A stretch of DNA of 52,811 bases. Source: Gemmatimonadota bacterium (GTDB taxonomy: Bacteria; Gemmatimonadota; Gemmatimonadetes; Gemmatimonadales; GWC2-71-9). Positions 25,522 to 33,701 of the stretch are shown one piece after another (position 1 is the stretch's first letter; each line of letters starts with the position of its first letter). The translations under genes were made by a program, and so were the position numbers. The notes below the pieces were generated by a model. It worked only from the letters and a program-made list of their open reading frames with translations, was not told the DNA's origin and searched no databases. The stretch covers positions 4,601,303 through 4,654,113 of the forward strand of contig CP070666.1 of NCBI GenBank assembly GCA_020351775.1, written 5' to 3'.

Positions 25522-27408
25522 ATGGACGAAGCTCAGCTTGGACCACTAGCGGCGCGCCTGGCCGACACACTCACCGGATCCTACGTAATAGAGGGAGAGA
25601 TCGGACGTGGTGGGATGGGAGTGGTCTACAGCGCTCGCGACCTCAAGCTCAAGCGGCGTGTAGCCATAAAGCTACTGCCTCCAGAACTCGCATTCCGCCG
25701 AGAGATCAAGAAGCGTTTCATCCGAGAGGCCCAGACGGCGGCGAGGTTGTCACACCCCCACATCGTGCCTATCCACACGGTTGGTGAGGACAATGACCTG
25801 GTCTACTTCGTGATGGGTTATGTCGACGGGGAATCGCTTGCTCAGAGACTTCGAAGACGCGGCCGCCTGCCTGTAGAGGAATCCCGCCGAATCATGAAGG
25901 AAACCGCGGATGCGCTGGGACTGGCACATGCCACAGGCATCATTCACCGAGATGTGAAGCCAGACAACATACTGCTGGAAGGAACACGACGGCGCGTAAT
26001 GGTGACGGACTTCGGTATTGCCAAGGCCTTGTCAGAGGCGGGAGCAGGTACGCTCACTGGTACCGGGGTCGCGCTAGGGACGCCCACTTACATGAGCCCG
26101 GAGCAGGCAGCCGGGGAGAGTGACATTGACGCCCGCAGCGATCTGTACTCGCTGGGAGTCGTGGCGTTCGAGATGCTCTCTGGCAAGCCACCGTTCAGGG
26201 CACCCACGGTGCCTGGCGTTCTGATGAAGCAGATCACCGAGCCGCCCCCCGATCTCGTTCGATTGAGGTCCGAGATACCAGAGGAGCTTTCAGCGACGGT
26301 GATGCGGTGCCTGGAGAAGGATCCGGAAGCCCGGTGGCCCACCGCTGACGCACTGCGTCGAGCCTTGGAGAGCCGGTCGTCTGTCCCCTACCGCCCTCGC
26401 ACCTCGGGCTCACGTCGTCCGAGTGGTTCCCGCGCAGTTGCAGCGAGAAGGCCGAGCCGCGAGCCGCGTGACTGGGGCGATTGGTGGGATGAGCGTCAGC
26501 GCCACGGAGACCGAGCGCGCTCCCGGCACCCTGCTCGACGACGTCCCGCCGCACGAGAGGCGGTCAAGAAAGCGGACGACAAAGCGGGTGAGCCTGGGAT
26601 AATCCGAAAATTCCGATCAAACTTCGCCTCGTATGTCTCCGTAAACGGTGGCCTGTTGCTGCTCAACGTGGTCACGACGGGAATAGACAATCCTTGGTTT
26701 CTGTTTCCGGCCATAGGGTGGGGTATTGGCCTCGCTTCACAGTACGGGAAGTTGTGGGCCGAGGGATACAGCATGCGAGACGTGCTGAATCCGCCGCCCG
26801 CCAGGGACGCCTTGGCCCGGGGAGCGACGGAAGGCCACGCAAGAGCATTGCCGCCGTCTGTCCCCGAGCCGAGCACCGCGGAGTACGGCAAGTACACGCC
26901 GCATATGGAACAGATGCGTAAGGACCGCACTGCGATCTTCCAAGTGGTCGAGAAGCTATCCGACGCCGACCGCCAGATGCTGCCCGATGTGGTGCAGACG
27001 GTCGATCAGCTAATGGAGCGTGCTTCCGATCTCGCCCGCACCTTGCATCACATGGAAGGCGATATCGATGCCGGCTCGCTGCAGGACTTGGAGAACCGGA
27101 TCGAGGCGGCCAAGCAGGACTCAAAGGGGACGGAGGACGAGAGGAAGATCGCGCTCTTGGAGCGCCAGCGTGACTCGCTAGCCGAGTTGGTCAAGCGCCG
27201 CGAGGCAGTCGAATCTCAGTTCGAGTCTTGTGTCTTGGCCGTACAGAACATGCGGTTCGACCTGCTGCGCCTCCGCTCTGCCGGCGTGGCTGCGGTCATC
27301 AACGACCTCACCTCCGCTACGCAGCAGGCGCGTGCCCTGCGCATTGATGTCGAGGCAGCCATCGGAGCCGCTGGCGAGATAAGAGAAGCACTGGGACACA
27401 ACCCGTAA
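25522..27408 (+). CDS. Ser/Thr protein kinase with C-terminal 2TM and coiled-coil region
   Basis: About 628 residues from the ATG at 25522. The Hanks-type kinase domain occupies roughly 20-285: glycine loop GRGGMGVVYSARD, VAIKLL lysine, HRDVKPDN catalytic loop, DFGIAKAL and TYMSPEQ activation segment. A basic, Arg/Ser-rich linker follows. Two hydrophobic helices (YVSVNGGLLLLNVVTTGI and WFLFPAIGWGIGLASQYG) form a 2TM-type domain. The last 170 residues are charged coiled coil ending in SATQQARALRIDVEAAIG. No PASTA or other extracellular sensor is present. Kinases of this type are numerous in Gemmatimonadota. Substrate and signal are unknown. Confidence 0.93.
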   Translation: MDEAQLGPLAARLADTLTGSYVIEGEIGRGGMGVVYSARDLKLKRRVAIKLLPPELAFRREIKKRFIREAQTAARLSHPHIVPIHTVGEDNDLVYFVMGYVDGESLAQRLRRRGRLPVEESRRIMKETADALGLAHATGIIHRDVKPDNILLEGTRRRVMVTDFGIAKALSEAGAGTLTGTGVALGTPTYMSPEQAAGESDIDARSDLYSLGVVAFEMLSGKPPFRAPTVPGVLMKQITEPPPDLVRLRSEIPEELSATVMRCLEKDPEARWPTADALRRALESRSSVPYRPRTSGSRRPSGSRAVAARRPSREPRDWGDWWDERQRHGDRARSRHPARRRPAAREAVKKADDKAGEPGIIRKFRSNFASYVSVNGGLLLLNVVTTGIDNPWFLFPAIGWGIGLASQYGKLWAEGYSMRDVLNPPPARDALARGATEGHARALPPSVPEPSTAEYGKYTPHMEQMRKDRTAIFQVVEKLSDADRQMLPDVVQTVDQLMERASDLARTLHHMEGDIDAGSLQDLENRIEAAKQDSKGTEDERKIALLERQRDSLAELVKRREAVESQFESCVLAVQNMRFDLLRLRSAGVAAVINDLTSATQQARALRIDVEAAIGAAGEIREALGHNP

Positions 27409-27457
27409 TCATCCCGTTCGGCAGGCGCGTGGCGGTACGCCCCCGCTATCCCCGCCG

Positions 27458-29587
27458 TCAGTACCGGTGCACATCCTCCACGGCTTTGATCAGATCGCTG
27501 ACCTGCGGCAATATCTCGTCTTCCAGCTCGGGGCTGTACGCGACGAACGTGTCGGTAGCCGCCACCCGCCTCACTGGGGCATCCAACCACTCGAAGAACT
27601 CGTCGGCAATGCGCGCTGCCAGTTCCGCTCCATAGCCCCATGACAACGAGTCCTCGTATGCGACGACTACCTTGTTCGTCTTCTTTATCGACTCACCAAT
27701 CGTCTCCCAATCGACTGGGTTCAGCGAACGAAGATCAATGACCTCAGCTGCAATTCCATGCTCTTCTTCGAGCTGCCTAACAGCCTGCAGCGACCGTTGC
27801 ACGACCGCGCCATAAGTCACTACCGTCACCTCAGTGCCCGTGCGCGCTATGTTTGCCCTTCCGAACGGGATCATGAAGTTGGCGCCAGGATACACTCCCT
27901 TGTTGTACGTCTGTCGATACAGATGCTTGTGTTCCAGAAAGATGACCGGATCATCACAGCGGATGGCAGTGCGAAGCAGCCCGTTGGCGTCCAGCGCTGT
28001 CGCGGGACATACCACTCGCAAGCCAGGAATCCCTGTGTAGACAGCCGCCCCAGTCTGTGAATGGTAGATGGCTCCCCCTCTGAGATACCCGCCGTAAGTC
28101 ACCCTTATGACCACAGGAGCCTTGAACGCCCCATTACTGCGCCACCGCATCAGGGCCAACTCGTTGCGAATCTGATGATATGCTGGCCAGATGTAATCAA
28201 AGAACTGGATCTCGACGACCGGCTTGAGTCCTCGAGTTGCCAGCCCAATCGCTCTGCCAACGATGTTCGCTTCCGCGAGCGGTGAGTTATACACACGGTC
28301 GGAGCCAAACTCCTTCTGCAGACCCCACGTAACTTTGAACACACCACCTTTCCCCTTCACGCGCTCGATATGCTCATCAGCCGAGACATCCGCGATGTCT
28401 TCACCGAACACCAGGATGCCTGGGTCCCGTCTCATCTCATCCTTTAGGCACCTGTTGAGGAGATCGACCATCGTCAGAGGATCGCCAGAGAGCTCTGGAT
28501 CGGTGTCGAAGCTCTCACCGGTAGGATCTGTCTCCGGCGAATACACGTGCAGGTAGACCGTATCTTCTGTCGGTTGTGGCGATGCCAGCGCTACCTCGGT
28601 CGCCAGCTCGATATCGCCATCGGCCTTGAGCTTGATCCCTTCGATCTCCCCTTGTGTAGCGATCCCTTCAGACATCAGCCTCTCCGGAAACGTTGTCACC
28701 GGATCCCGCTTCGACTCCTCCTCACGCTCCTCGGGTGGTTTGTACATGACCTCGTCATCTGACAGCGAGTGAGAATAGGGGCGGATCACATGTGCATGTA
28801 CCAGAGCGGGCCCCCGCCGGCTGCGGCAGTGTGCGATCGCCCGGATCAACACATCATACGACGCGAGCGGATCACAACCGTCCACCTCTTCCACGTGCAA
28901 GTGCGGGAACGCAGATGCCAACCGTGAGATGGAACCGCCGGCGGTCTGCACGTCGACCGGGACCGAAATCGCGTAGCCGTTGTCCTCCACCAGAAACAAA
29001 ACGGGCAGCCGCAGATTGCAGGCACTGTTCAGCGCCTCCCAGAACTCACCTTCGCTGGTGGTACCGTCGCCAGAACAGCACAAGACTACTTCATCCGGTT
29101 TCGCCTCCCGAGCCCTGTCAGACATTCCCGCTATGACGTTGTAACGCAACCAGGCCTCGGCGCAGCCAACGGCCTGGAGGAATTGAGTGCCGGTTGGACT
29201 GGATGAGGACACTATGTTCAATCTCTTATGGCCCCAGTGTGATGGCATTTGCCTCCCACCGGAGTTGGGATCATCCGCGGCTGCGACGGCCGCAAGCAGC
29301 ATCTCGGTGGGGGTCATTCCAAGGGTGAGGCAGAGTGCGCGGTCGCGGTAGTAGGGATAGAACCAGTCATAGCCCGGCTTGAGGATCTCTCCTGCAGCTA
29401 CCAGCACAGCTTCGTGACCGGCTCCTGATATTTGGAAGAAAATACGGTTCTGTCGCTTTAGCTGAATCTCCTTGTCGTCCAGGCGTCGCGAGGTGTACAT
29501 GAGCCGGAACATCTCGAGCAGTTTGTCCTTCTCGAGGCGTGCACTCGGTCGACGCGGCCGATTCCTCTGTCTTATCTGCGTTGGCAT
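27458..29587 (-). CDS. Fused E1 alpha-beta of branched-chain 2-oxoacid dehydrogenase
   Basis: 709 residues combining both E1 halves. The alpha part (about 20-330) has the thiamine-diphosphate motif [15 protein letters not shown] ending in EDNGYAIS, and SGAGHEAV. The beta part (about 360-700) contains [12 protein letters not shown], then [20 protein letters not shown] and EHKHLYR, plus the C-terminal transketolase domain ([15 protein letters not shown]). It decarboxylates a 2-oxoacid, probably 2-oxoisovalerate or related branched chains, and passes the acyl group to E2 lipoyl arms. E2 and E3 are not in the window. Fused alpha-beta E1 is known in several phyla. It lies downstream of DUF1015 and a small gene on the same strand. 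Confidence 0.92.
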   Translation of the reverse strand: MPTQIRQRNRPRRPSARLEKDKLLEMFRLMYTSRRLDDKEIQLKRQNRIFFQISGAGHEAVLVAAGEILKPGYDWFYPYYRDRALCLTLGMTPTEMLLAAVAAADDPNSGGRQMPSHWGHKRLNIVSSSSPTGTQFLQAVGCAEAWLRYNVIAGMSDRAREAKPDEVVLCCSGDGTTSEGEFWEALNSACNLRLPVLFLVEDNGYAISVPVDVQTAGGSISRLASAFPHLHVEEVDGCDPLASYDVLIRAIAHCRSRRGPALVHAHVIRPYSHSLSDDEVMYKPPEEREEESKRDPVTTFPERLMSEGIATQGEIEGIKLKADGDIELATEVALASPQPTEDTVYLHVYSPETDPTGESFDTDPELSGDPLTMVDLLNRCLKDEMRRDPGILVFGEDIADVSADEHIERVKGKGGVFKVTWGLQKEFGSDRVYNSPLAEANIVGRAIGLATRGLKPVVEIQFFDYIWPAYHQIRNELALMRWRSNGAFKAPVVIRVTYGGYLRGGAIYHSQTGAAVYTGIPGLRVVCPATALDANGLLRTAIRCDDPVIFLEHKHLYRQTYNKGVYPGANFMIPFGRANIARTGTEVTVVTYGAVVQRSLQAVRQLEEEHGIAAEVIDLRSLNPVDWETIGESIKKTNKVVVAYEDSLSWGYGAELAARIADEFFEWLDAPVRRVAATDTFVAYSPELEDEILPQVSDLIKAVEDVHRY

Positions 29588-29643
29588 GGGCTAGGATCTT
29601 CTACTTCGACTGTGTGTTCGTCACTTGCCTGCGGACCGACAGC

Positions 29644-29922
29644 TCAGCGTCCCAGTCGCGTAATCTTCCTCAGTGTATCCAGCTTCTTCAGGGCCGATTC
29701 ACTGGATGACTCTTCACCGAGCGCGCAGAGGGCGTCGCGCACGTCGAGCAGCACCTCTAGTATCAGTTGCTCTCGCTGGAACGACGCATCGAGATCCAAC
29801 ATACGATCCTTGTCCTCCAGTCCTTTGGCTCGGTCATAGGCCTCACGATAGATCGATTCAAGATTGGCGATTATACGTTCTCTCGGACGCATGGCTACAT
29901 CGACTCCGATCAGTTGATCCAC
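29644..29922 (-). CDS. Small hypothetical helical protein
   Basis: 92 residues from a GTG two bases after the DUF1015 stop, or 82 from an internal ATG at 29892. It is strongly helical and charged (RERIIANLESIYREAYDRAK, then LEDKDRMLDLDASFQREQL), with a C-terminal Ser/Glu turn and a basic end. No domain is recognised. The tight spacing after DUF1015 and the 56-base gap before the E1 gene suggest one transcript. Confidence 0.72.
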   Translation of the reverse strand: MDQLIGVDVAMRPRERIIANLESIYREAYDRAKGLEDKDRMLDLDASFQREQLILEVLLDVRDALCALGEESSSESALKKLDTLRKITRLGR

Positions 29923-29924
29923 AC

Positions 29925-31175
29925 TCAGCTACCATAGTTCAGCGCAACCAATCCGCTGGGCACCTTGGGCGCGAAAAAGGTGGCTTTCTGCGGCATTACG
30001 GCGCCCGCATCGGCGACCGCCAGCACGTGTTCCACCGATGTCGCATTGAGCAGGACTCCAAATGCAGCCCCGCCGTGTACCACTGCTCGGCAAACCCTAT
30101 CGGGATCCGGGCTATACGCCAGGTAGGCATCTGCCCCTGCTGCTGCCAGGAGCGGCTTGACAACCATCTCATCCACCCTGGCAACATCCAGAGACGCCAC
30201 GGTCGGCTCATTGGCGAAAGGCAGATCGCCCAACTTGGCACCGGCCTTCAGTAGTAGGGCCAACGAGTTCCCTCCGGGCCGAACGATTACGCATGCCGTT
30301 CCACGCGTCCTGAGTTCCGCCAAGTGATCCGCGTAGTCCACATCGCCAGGCAGTTCATGAACGCGGAAGCGATCGTGCAGACCGCCAATCACACTATCCA
30401 CGCCCGTCGGTTCGCCGTAGATGATACGATGTGTAGGCCGTATCTTGAGACCTGGGTCTGTCAACGACACGACCATTCCCAAGGTACGGTCCGCAAGCGG
30501 ATTGGACTTTCGATAGGCTATGGCAGTTTCATAACGATGATGACCGTCGGCAATATAGAGTGCACCTGCACCCGCAGCTCGTGCGATCGCCTCCCCGTAC
30601 GATCCCGTTACCTGCCAGAGATTTATGCTCATGTCATCCAATTCGGCACGTGCAGTCGGTTCTTGTGACACAACGTCAGTCAGTCGCCGTGCGAGTTCAC
30701 CCTCCTCGTCACGTGCTAGCAACAGAAGTGACTCGAACATCGCCTTGGTTGTCTTCAACAAGGCGAGCCGGTCAGCCTTCGGCTCCGCGTGCGTCTTCTC
30801 ATGAGGTTTCACCCGCCCACGCGCGAACGGTTCCACCGCGACCGCGGCAATCACCCCTGTCCTGTTGCGAAGTTGTTGTCCTGCGATCCCGAAACCCTGT
30901 CGGACCACGTAAACGCTCGCCTCGACGTCACGCTTCAGCACGTTTCCAGCACGCCACTTGGCAAGAAGTGCGGCAGCCCTCTCGTACTTGTCGTCATTCC
31001 CTTCCGGAAGTATCAAGTGGACGATGTTGTGGGCATCTCGCTGCGCCAATTGCCGCCGTCGCTCCACGGAGATGACGTCATATGGCGGAGCAACGAGGTT
31101 ACTCAGCCGTTCACTATCGGCGAACCGCTCACCCACGAACGGTATCACCAGAGGTGTGGAAAGAATATCAGTCAT
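29925..31175 (-). CDS. DUF1015-family protein
   Basis: About 416 residues. The start LSNLVAPPYDVIS and the central DGHHRYETAIAYR identify DUF1015, a family related to the ParB/Srx-fold free-serine kinase SerK. HEKTHAEPKADRLALL is a second conserved block. Serine phosphorylation is a possible activity; I see no direct proof. The ATG at 31175 overlaps the ATG of the divergent csaA gene as CATG; a GTG at 31181 is an in-frame alternative. It probably heads a transcript with the 92-residue protein and E1. Confidence 0.88.
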   Translation of the reverse strand: MTDILSTPLVIPFVGERFADSERLSNLVAPPYDVISVERRRQLAQRDAHNIVHLILPEGNDDKYERAAALLAKWRAGNVLKRDVEASVYVVRQGFGIAGQQLRNRTGVIAAVAVEPFARGRVKPHEKTHAEPKADRLALLKTTKAMFESLLLLARDEEGELARRLTDVVSQEPTARAELDDMSINLWQVTGSYGEAIARAAGAGALYIADGHHRYETAIAYRKSNPLADRTLGMVVSLTDPGLKIRPTHRIIYGEPTGVDSVIGGLHDRFRVHELPGDVDYADHLAELRTRGTACVIVRPGGNSLALLLKAGAKLGDLPFANEPTVASLDVARVDEMVVKPLLAAAGADAYLAYSPDPDRVCRAVVHGGAAFGVLLNATSVEHVLAVADAGAVMPQKATFFAPKVPSGLVALNYGS

Positions 31176-31503
31176 GGCCACTCTGGATCAGTTCTTAGAC
31201 CTCGATACCCGCATCAGTGCCGTAGTGACGGCGCGAAGGCACTCCGACGCAAGGAAACACGCTTTCCAGCTTCAGATCGACTTCGGCGCAATTGGTATCA
31301 AGCAATCGAGTGCTCAGGTAACGAAACGATACCAGTGCAGCGACCTGCTTAGCCGTCATTTAGAGGCAGTCGCGAACTTCCCAGATCGTCGAGTCGCCGG
31401 ATATCGCTCAGACGTCCGTGTGCTTGGCGGAGCACTGCTAAGAAACGATGTCGCGCTGCTCAATCCAGACGCCAACGTACCAGATGGAGCACGAATCGGC
31501 TAG
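31174..31503 (+). CDS. csaA: CsaA-type tRNA-binding-domain chaperone
   Basis: 109 residues, the full length of CsaA. A single OB-fold tRNA-binding domain runs from FLDLDTRISAVVTARRHSDA through FQLQIDFGAIGIKQSSAQ and LEAVANFPDRRVAGY to a terminal PDANVPDGARIG. KQSSAQ and NFPDRRVAG are hallmark motifs. CsaA has been described as an export-related chaperone and binds tRNA-like or protein ligands as a dimer. The frame extends upstream to 30958, but that part is antisense to the DUF1015 gene. The ATG at 31174 fits the family start, and the start codons of the divergent pair overlap. The stop is 22 bases from the convergent rsgA stop. Confidence 0.92.
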   Translation: MATLDQFLDLDTRISAVVTARRHSDARKHAFQLQIDFGAIGIKQSSAQVTKRYQCSDLLSRHLEAVANFPDRRVAGYRSDVRVLGGALLRNDVALLNPDANVPDGARIG

Positions 31504-31525
31504 CGGAGGCGCTGCTACCAGCTCC

Positions 31526-32440
31526 TCACCGCCAGCGACGGGCCGCCCGCAGTGCTTCCTCCAGTAGAAGACGATAGGACCTTAGCCGGCTTTCCGCGAT
31601 CCGCCCCGTTTGGACCGCCGTCACCACAGCGCACTCGGGTTCCTCTAGATGACGGCAATTGTCAAACCGACAACAGCCTGCATGAGCACCGAACTCGGGA
31701 AAGGCCAACTCCACTTCCACCGGCTGAACGCCCCATAGACCCACATCTCCGAGCCCAGGAGTGTCGACCACGTATCCACTCCTGCCAAATCGATGCATCT
31801 CTGCTGCGACGGTAGTATGGCGGCCGGTGCCGGACCTCCGGCTGACCTCACCTGTGCGCAGTTGTAGTCCTGGTTGTAGAACGTTCAGCAGGCTCGATTT
31901 TCCGACCCCCGTCGGGCCGGTGAACAGGGAAACACGTTCCTCAAGGATCTCCCGTAGCCTCTCCAGATTCTTCCTCTCCAGTACACTAGTCAAGACCACC
32001 TGATAGCCCGCGTCGTCGTATGGCCGAGCACAGTCTTCATCCTCATCCGAGAGATCACATTTGTTTATCACTACCACTGCCGGCAACCTGTTGACCTCAG
32101 CGACGACTACGAACCGATCAATCAGGTGTGGATCCCAGTCAGGTTGCCGTACCGACCCTACAACTATGACTTGGTCCACATTTGCAGCAACGTTGCGCAC
32201 ACCCGATGCCTTCCCCGGCATCCGGCGCCTCAGTACCGACTTGCGCGGTAGTATCCTCTCAATCGTCGAGGCACCACCAACATGGGTACGCACCAAGACA
32301 TGATCACCCACAAGCACGCGCTTCCGGTCTTCTTGCTTGAAGCGGCCGCGCAGAGTCGCTGCCAAGCAACCCAGACCCGTCTGAACTCTGTACGATCCGC
32401 CGGTACACGATAGGACTACGCCAATTCGCTCCGTTACCAG
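31526..32440 (-). CDS. rsgA: Ribosome small-subunit GTPase RsgA (probable CTG start)
   Basis: A circularly permuted GTPase that helps 30S maturation. NKCD (G4) precedes GPTGVGKSS (G1) and DTPG (G3). The zinc site is CCRFDNCRHLEEPEC. The first standard start is a TTG at 32365 (279 residues), but the frame continues upstream with RIGVVLSCTGGSYRV, which is the first OB-fold strands of RsgA. No ATG, GTG or TTG is available there. A CTG at 32440 has AGGAAG seven bases upstream and gives an N-terminus that lines up with the family (304 residues). It overlaps the stop of the upstream small gene and is the last gene of the thiolase operon. Confidence 0.92.
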   Translation of the reverse strand: MVTERIGVVLSCTGGSYRVQTGLGCLAATLRGRFKQEDRKRVLVGDHVLVRTHVGGASTIERILPRKSVLRRRMPGKASGVRNVAANVDQVIVVGSVRQPDWDPHLIDRFVVVAEVNRLPAVVVINKCDLSDEDEDCARPYDDAGYQVVLTSVLERKNLERLREILEERVSLFTGPTGVGKSSLLNVLQPGLQLRTGEVSRRSGTGRHTTVAAEMHRFGRSGYVVDTPGLGDVGLWGVQPVEVELAFPEFGAHAGCCRFDNCRHLEEPECAVVTAVQTGRIAESRLRSYRLLLEEALRAARRWR

Positions 32441-32754
32441 TCTGACACTTCCTTCCGGATACCGATCAGGCGCTCGAGGTGATCCTTGAGCTCATACAGT
32501 GTCAGGTGCCGCAAAGAAGCACCTGCTTCAGTCGGTGTGTTGCCATAGCCGAGGTATTCCGTCTCCAAATGTCCTACCACTCCGCCACCCTCCACGGACC
32601 AGCGCACGAATAGAACGGCTGCACCATACCTGCCGTCCTCACATGGTTCTTCATCAACGTAGATCTCAACCGAATAGGGACTGCCATCCGATCCATCGAA
32701 GGCCGGAGGGCGATGATGCTTGTCCAGGTACCCGCCCAAGGTGGCGTCGTCCAT
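32434..32754 (-). CDS. Small conserved-looking hypothetical protein
   Basis: 106 residues. A beta-rich middle (SVEIYVDEEPCEDGRYGAAV, then LFVRWSVEGGGVVGHLETEY) and a C-terminal helix (GASLRHLTLYELKDHLERLI) suggest a compact domain. I do not recognise the family. The ATG overlaps the TGA of the proline dehydrogenase gene by one base (TGATG), and its end overlaps the proposed rsgA start, so it is translationally coupled on both sides. Confidence 0.78.
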   Translation of the reverse strand: MDDATLGGYLDKHHRPPAFDGSDGSPYSVEIYVDEEPCEDGRYGAAVLFVRWSVEGGGVVGHLETEYLGYGNTPTEAGASLRHLTLYELKDHLERLIGIRKEVSDW

Positions 32755-33683
32755 CAGCTCCTCGAGAACGTCTCTTTCACGATGCTGGCCGTCATGAAAG
32801 CGAGATTCCCGGGCCGCTCCGCAAGTCGACGCATCAGGTACGGATACCAGTTGCTGCCGAAGGGGATGTAGACTCGTACGTTGAATCCCCTGCCCCTGAG
32901 CGAGTGGTAGAGATCGCGCCTCACGCCATAGAGCATCTGGAATTCGAACCGTTCGTACGGGATCTGCTTCATCTGCACGTGAGCCAACGTGCGTTCGATT
33001 CGCTGCTCATCATGAGTAGCAATCCCCGGATAGCTGCCCTCATCAAGTAGCCGCACCATGAGAGCATCGAATGAACTGTCTATTTCTCGCCTATCCTGGT
33101 AGGCCACTGCTTCGGGTTCGGCGTAGGCGCCCTTGCACAGCCTCACTCGCGCACCCATGGATATCAGATCTTCGATGTCCTCCGCCGACCGCCGCAGATA
33201 GCTCTGTATCACGACCCCGGTGAGATTACCGAAGTCAGGGTGCAGATCCTTGAAGATCCTGAGCGTCCGCTCGGTATGTGCGGAATTCTCCATATCCATC
33301 CGAACGAAGATGTTGCGCTCCTTGGCACGCGAGAGAATTACACGCATGTTCTCCAAGCACAGATCGTAGTCGATATCCAATCCAAGCTGGGTGAGTTTTA
33401 CTGAGACATTCGCATCTGCTCCAGTGCGGGCAACCTCATCCAACGTTTGCACGACCTCATCTCGAGCCGCCTGCGCTTCCTCCTGGGAACTCACACTTTC
33501 ACCGAGCAAGTCGAGGCTGGCAGCGATACCCTTCTCATTCAGCAAGCGCGTGACGCCAATTGCGCTATCGATAGTCTCGCCTGCCACGAAGCGCGAGGCA
33601 ATCCTGCGGGCCATACCGTTGCTCTTGACGAAGTTGAAGATGCGACCCTGTTCGCTGAGCCAGAGGAATAAGCTGCGTAGCAT
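32754..33683 (-). CDS. Proline dehydrogenase
   Basis: 309 residues, the length of monofunctional PRODH. A flavin-dependent barrel that oxidises proline to pyrroline-5-carboxylate. Visible signatures: VSVKLTQLGLDIDYDLC, IFVRMDMENSAHTERTL, VVIQSYLRRSAEDI, RVRLCKGAYAEPEAVAY, then FEFQMLYGVR and VRVYIPFGSNWYPYLMRRL. The last two are the substrate/FAD motifs. It lies 18 bases after the FadJ-like gene and feeds electrons to the quinone pool. The P5C dehydrogenase is not in the window. Confidence 0.95.
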   Translation of the reverse strand: MLRSLFLWLSEQGRIFNFVKSNGMARRIASRFVAGETIDSAIGVTRLLNEKGIAASLDLLGESVSSQEEAQAARDEVVQTLDEVARTGADANVSVKLTQLGLDIDYDLCLENMRVILSRAKERNIFVRMDMENSAHTERTLRIFKDLHPDFGNLTGVVIQSYLRRSAEDIEDLISMGARVRLCKGAYAEPEAVAYQDRREIDSSFDALMVRLLDEGSYPGIATHDEQRIERTLAHVQMKQIPYERFEFQMLYGVRRDLYHSLRGRGFNVRVYIPFGSNWYPYLMRRLAERPGNLAFMTASIVKETFSRS

Positions 33684-33701
33684 GCGATAGTCGGATTCCG
33701 A

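Noticed and set aside
30958..31173. Upstream extension of csaA
   Set aside because: The added residues are antisense to DUF1015 and unlike CsaA, whose family length matches the ATG at 31174.
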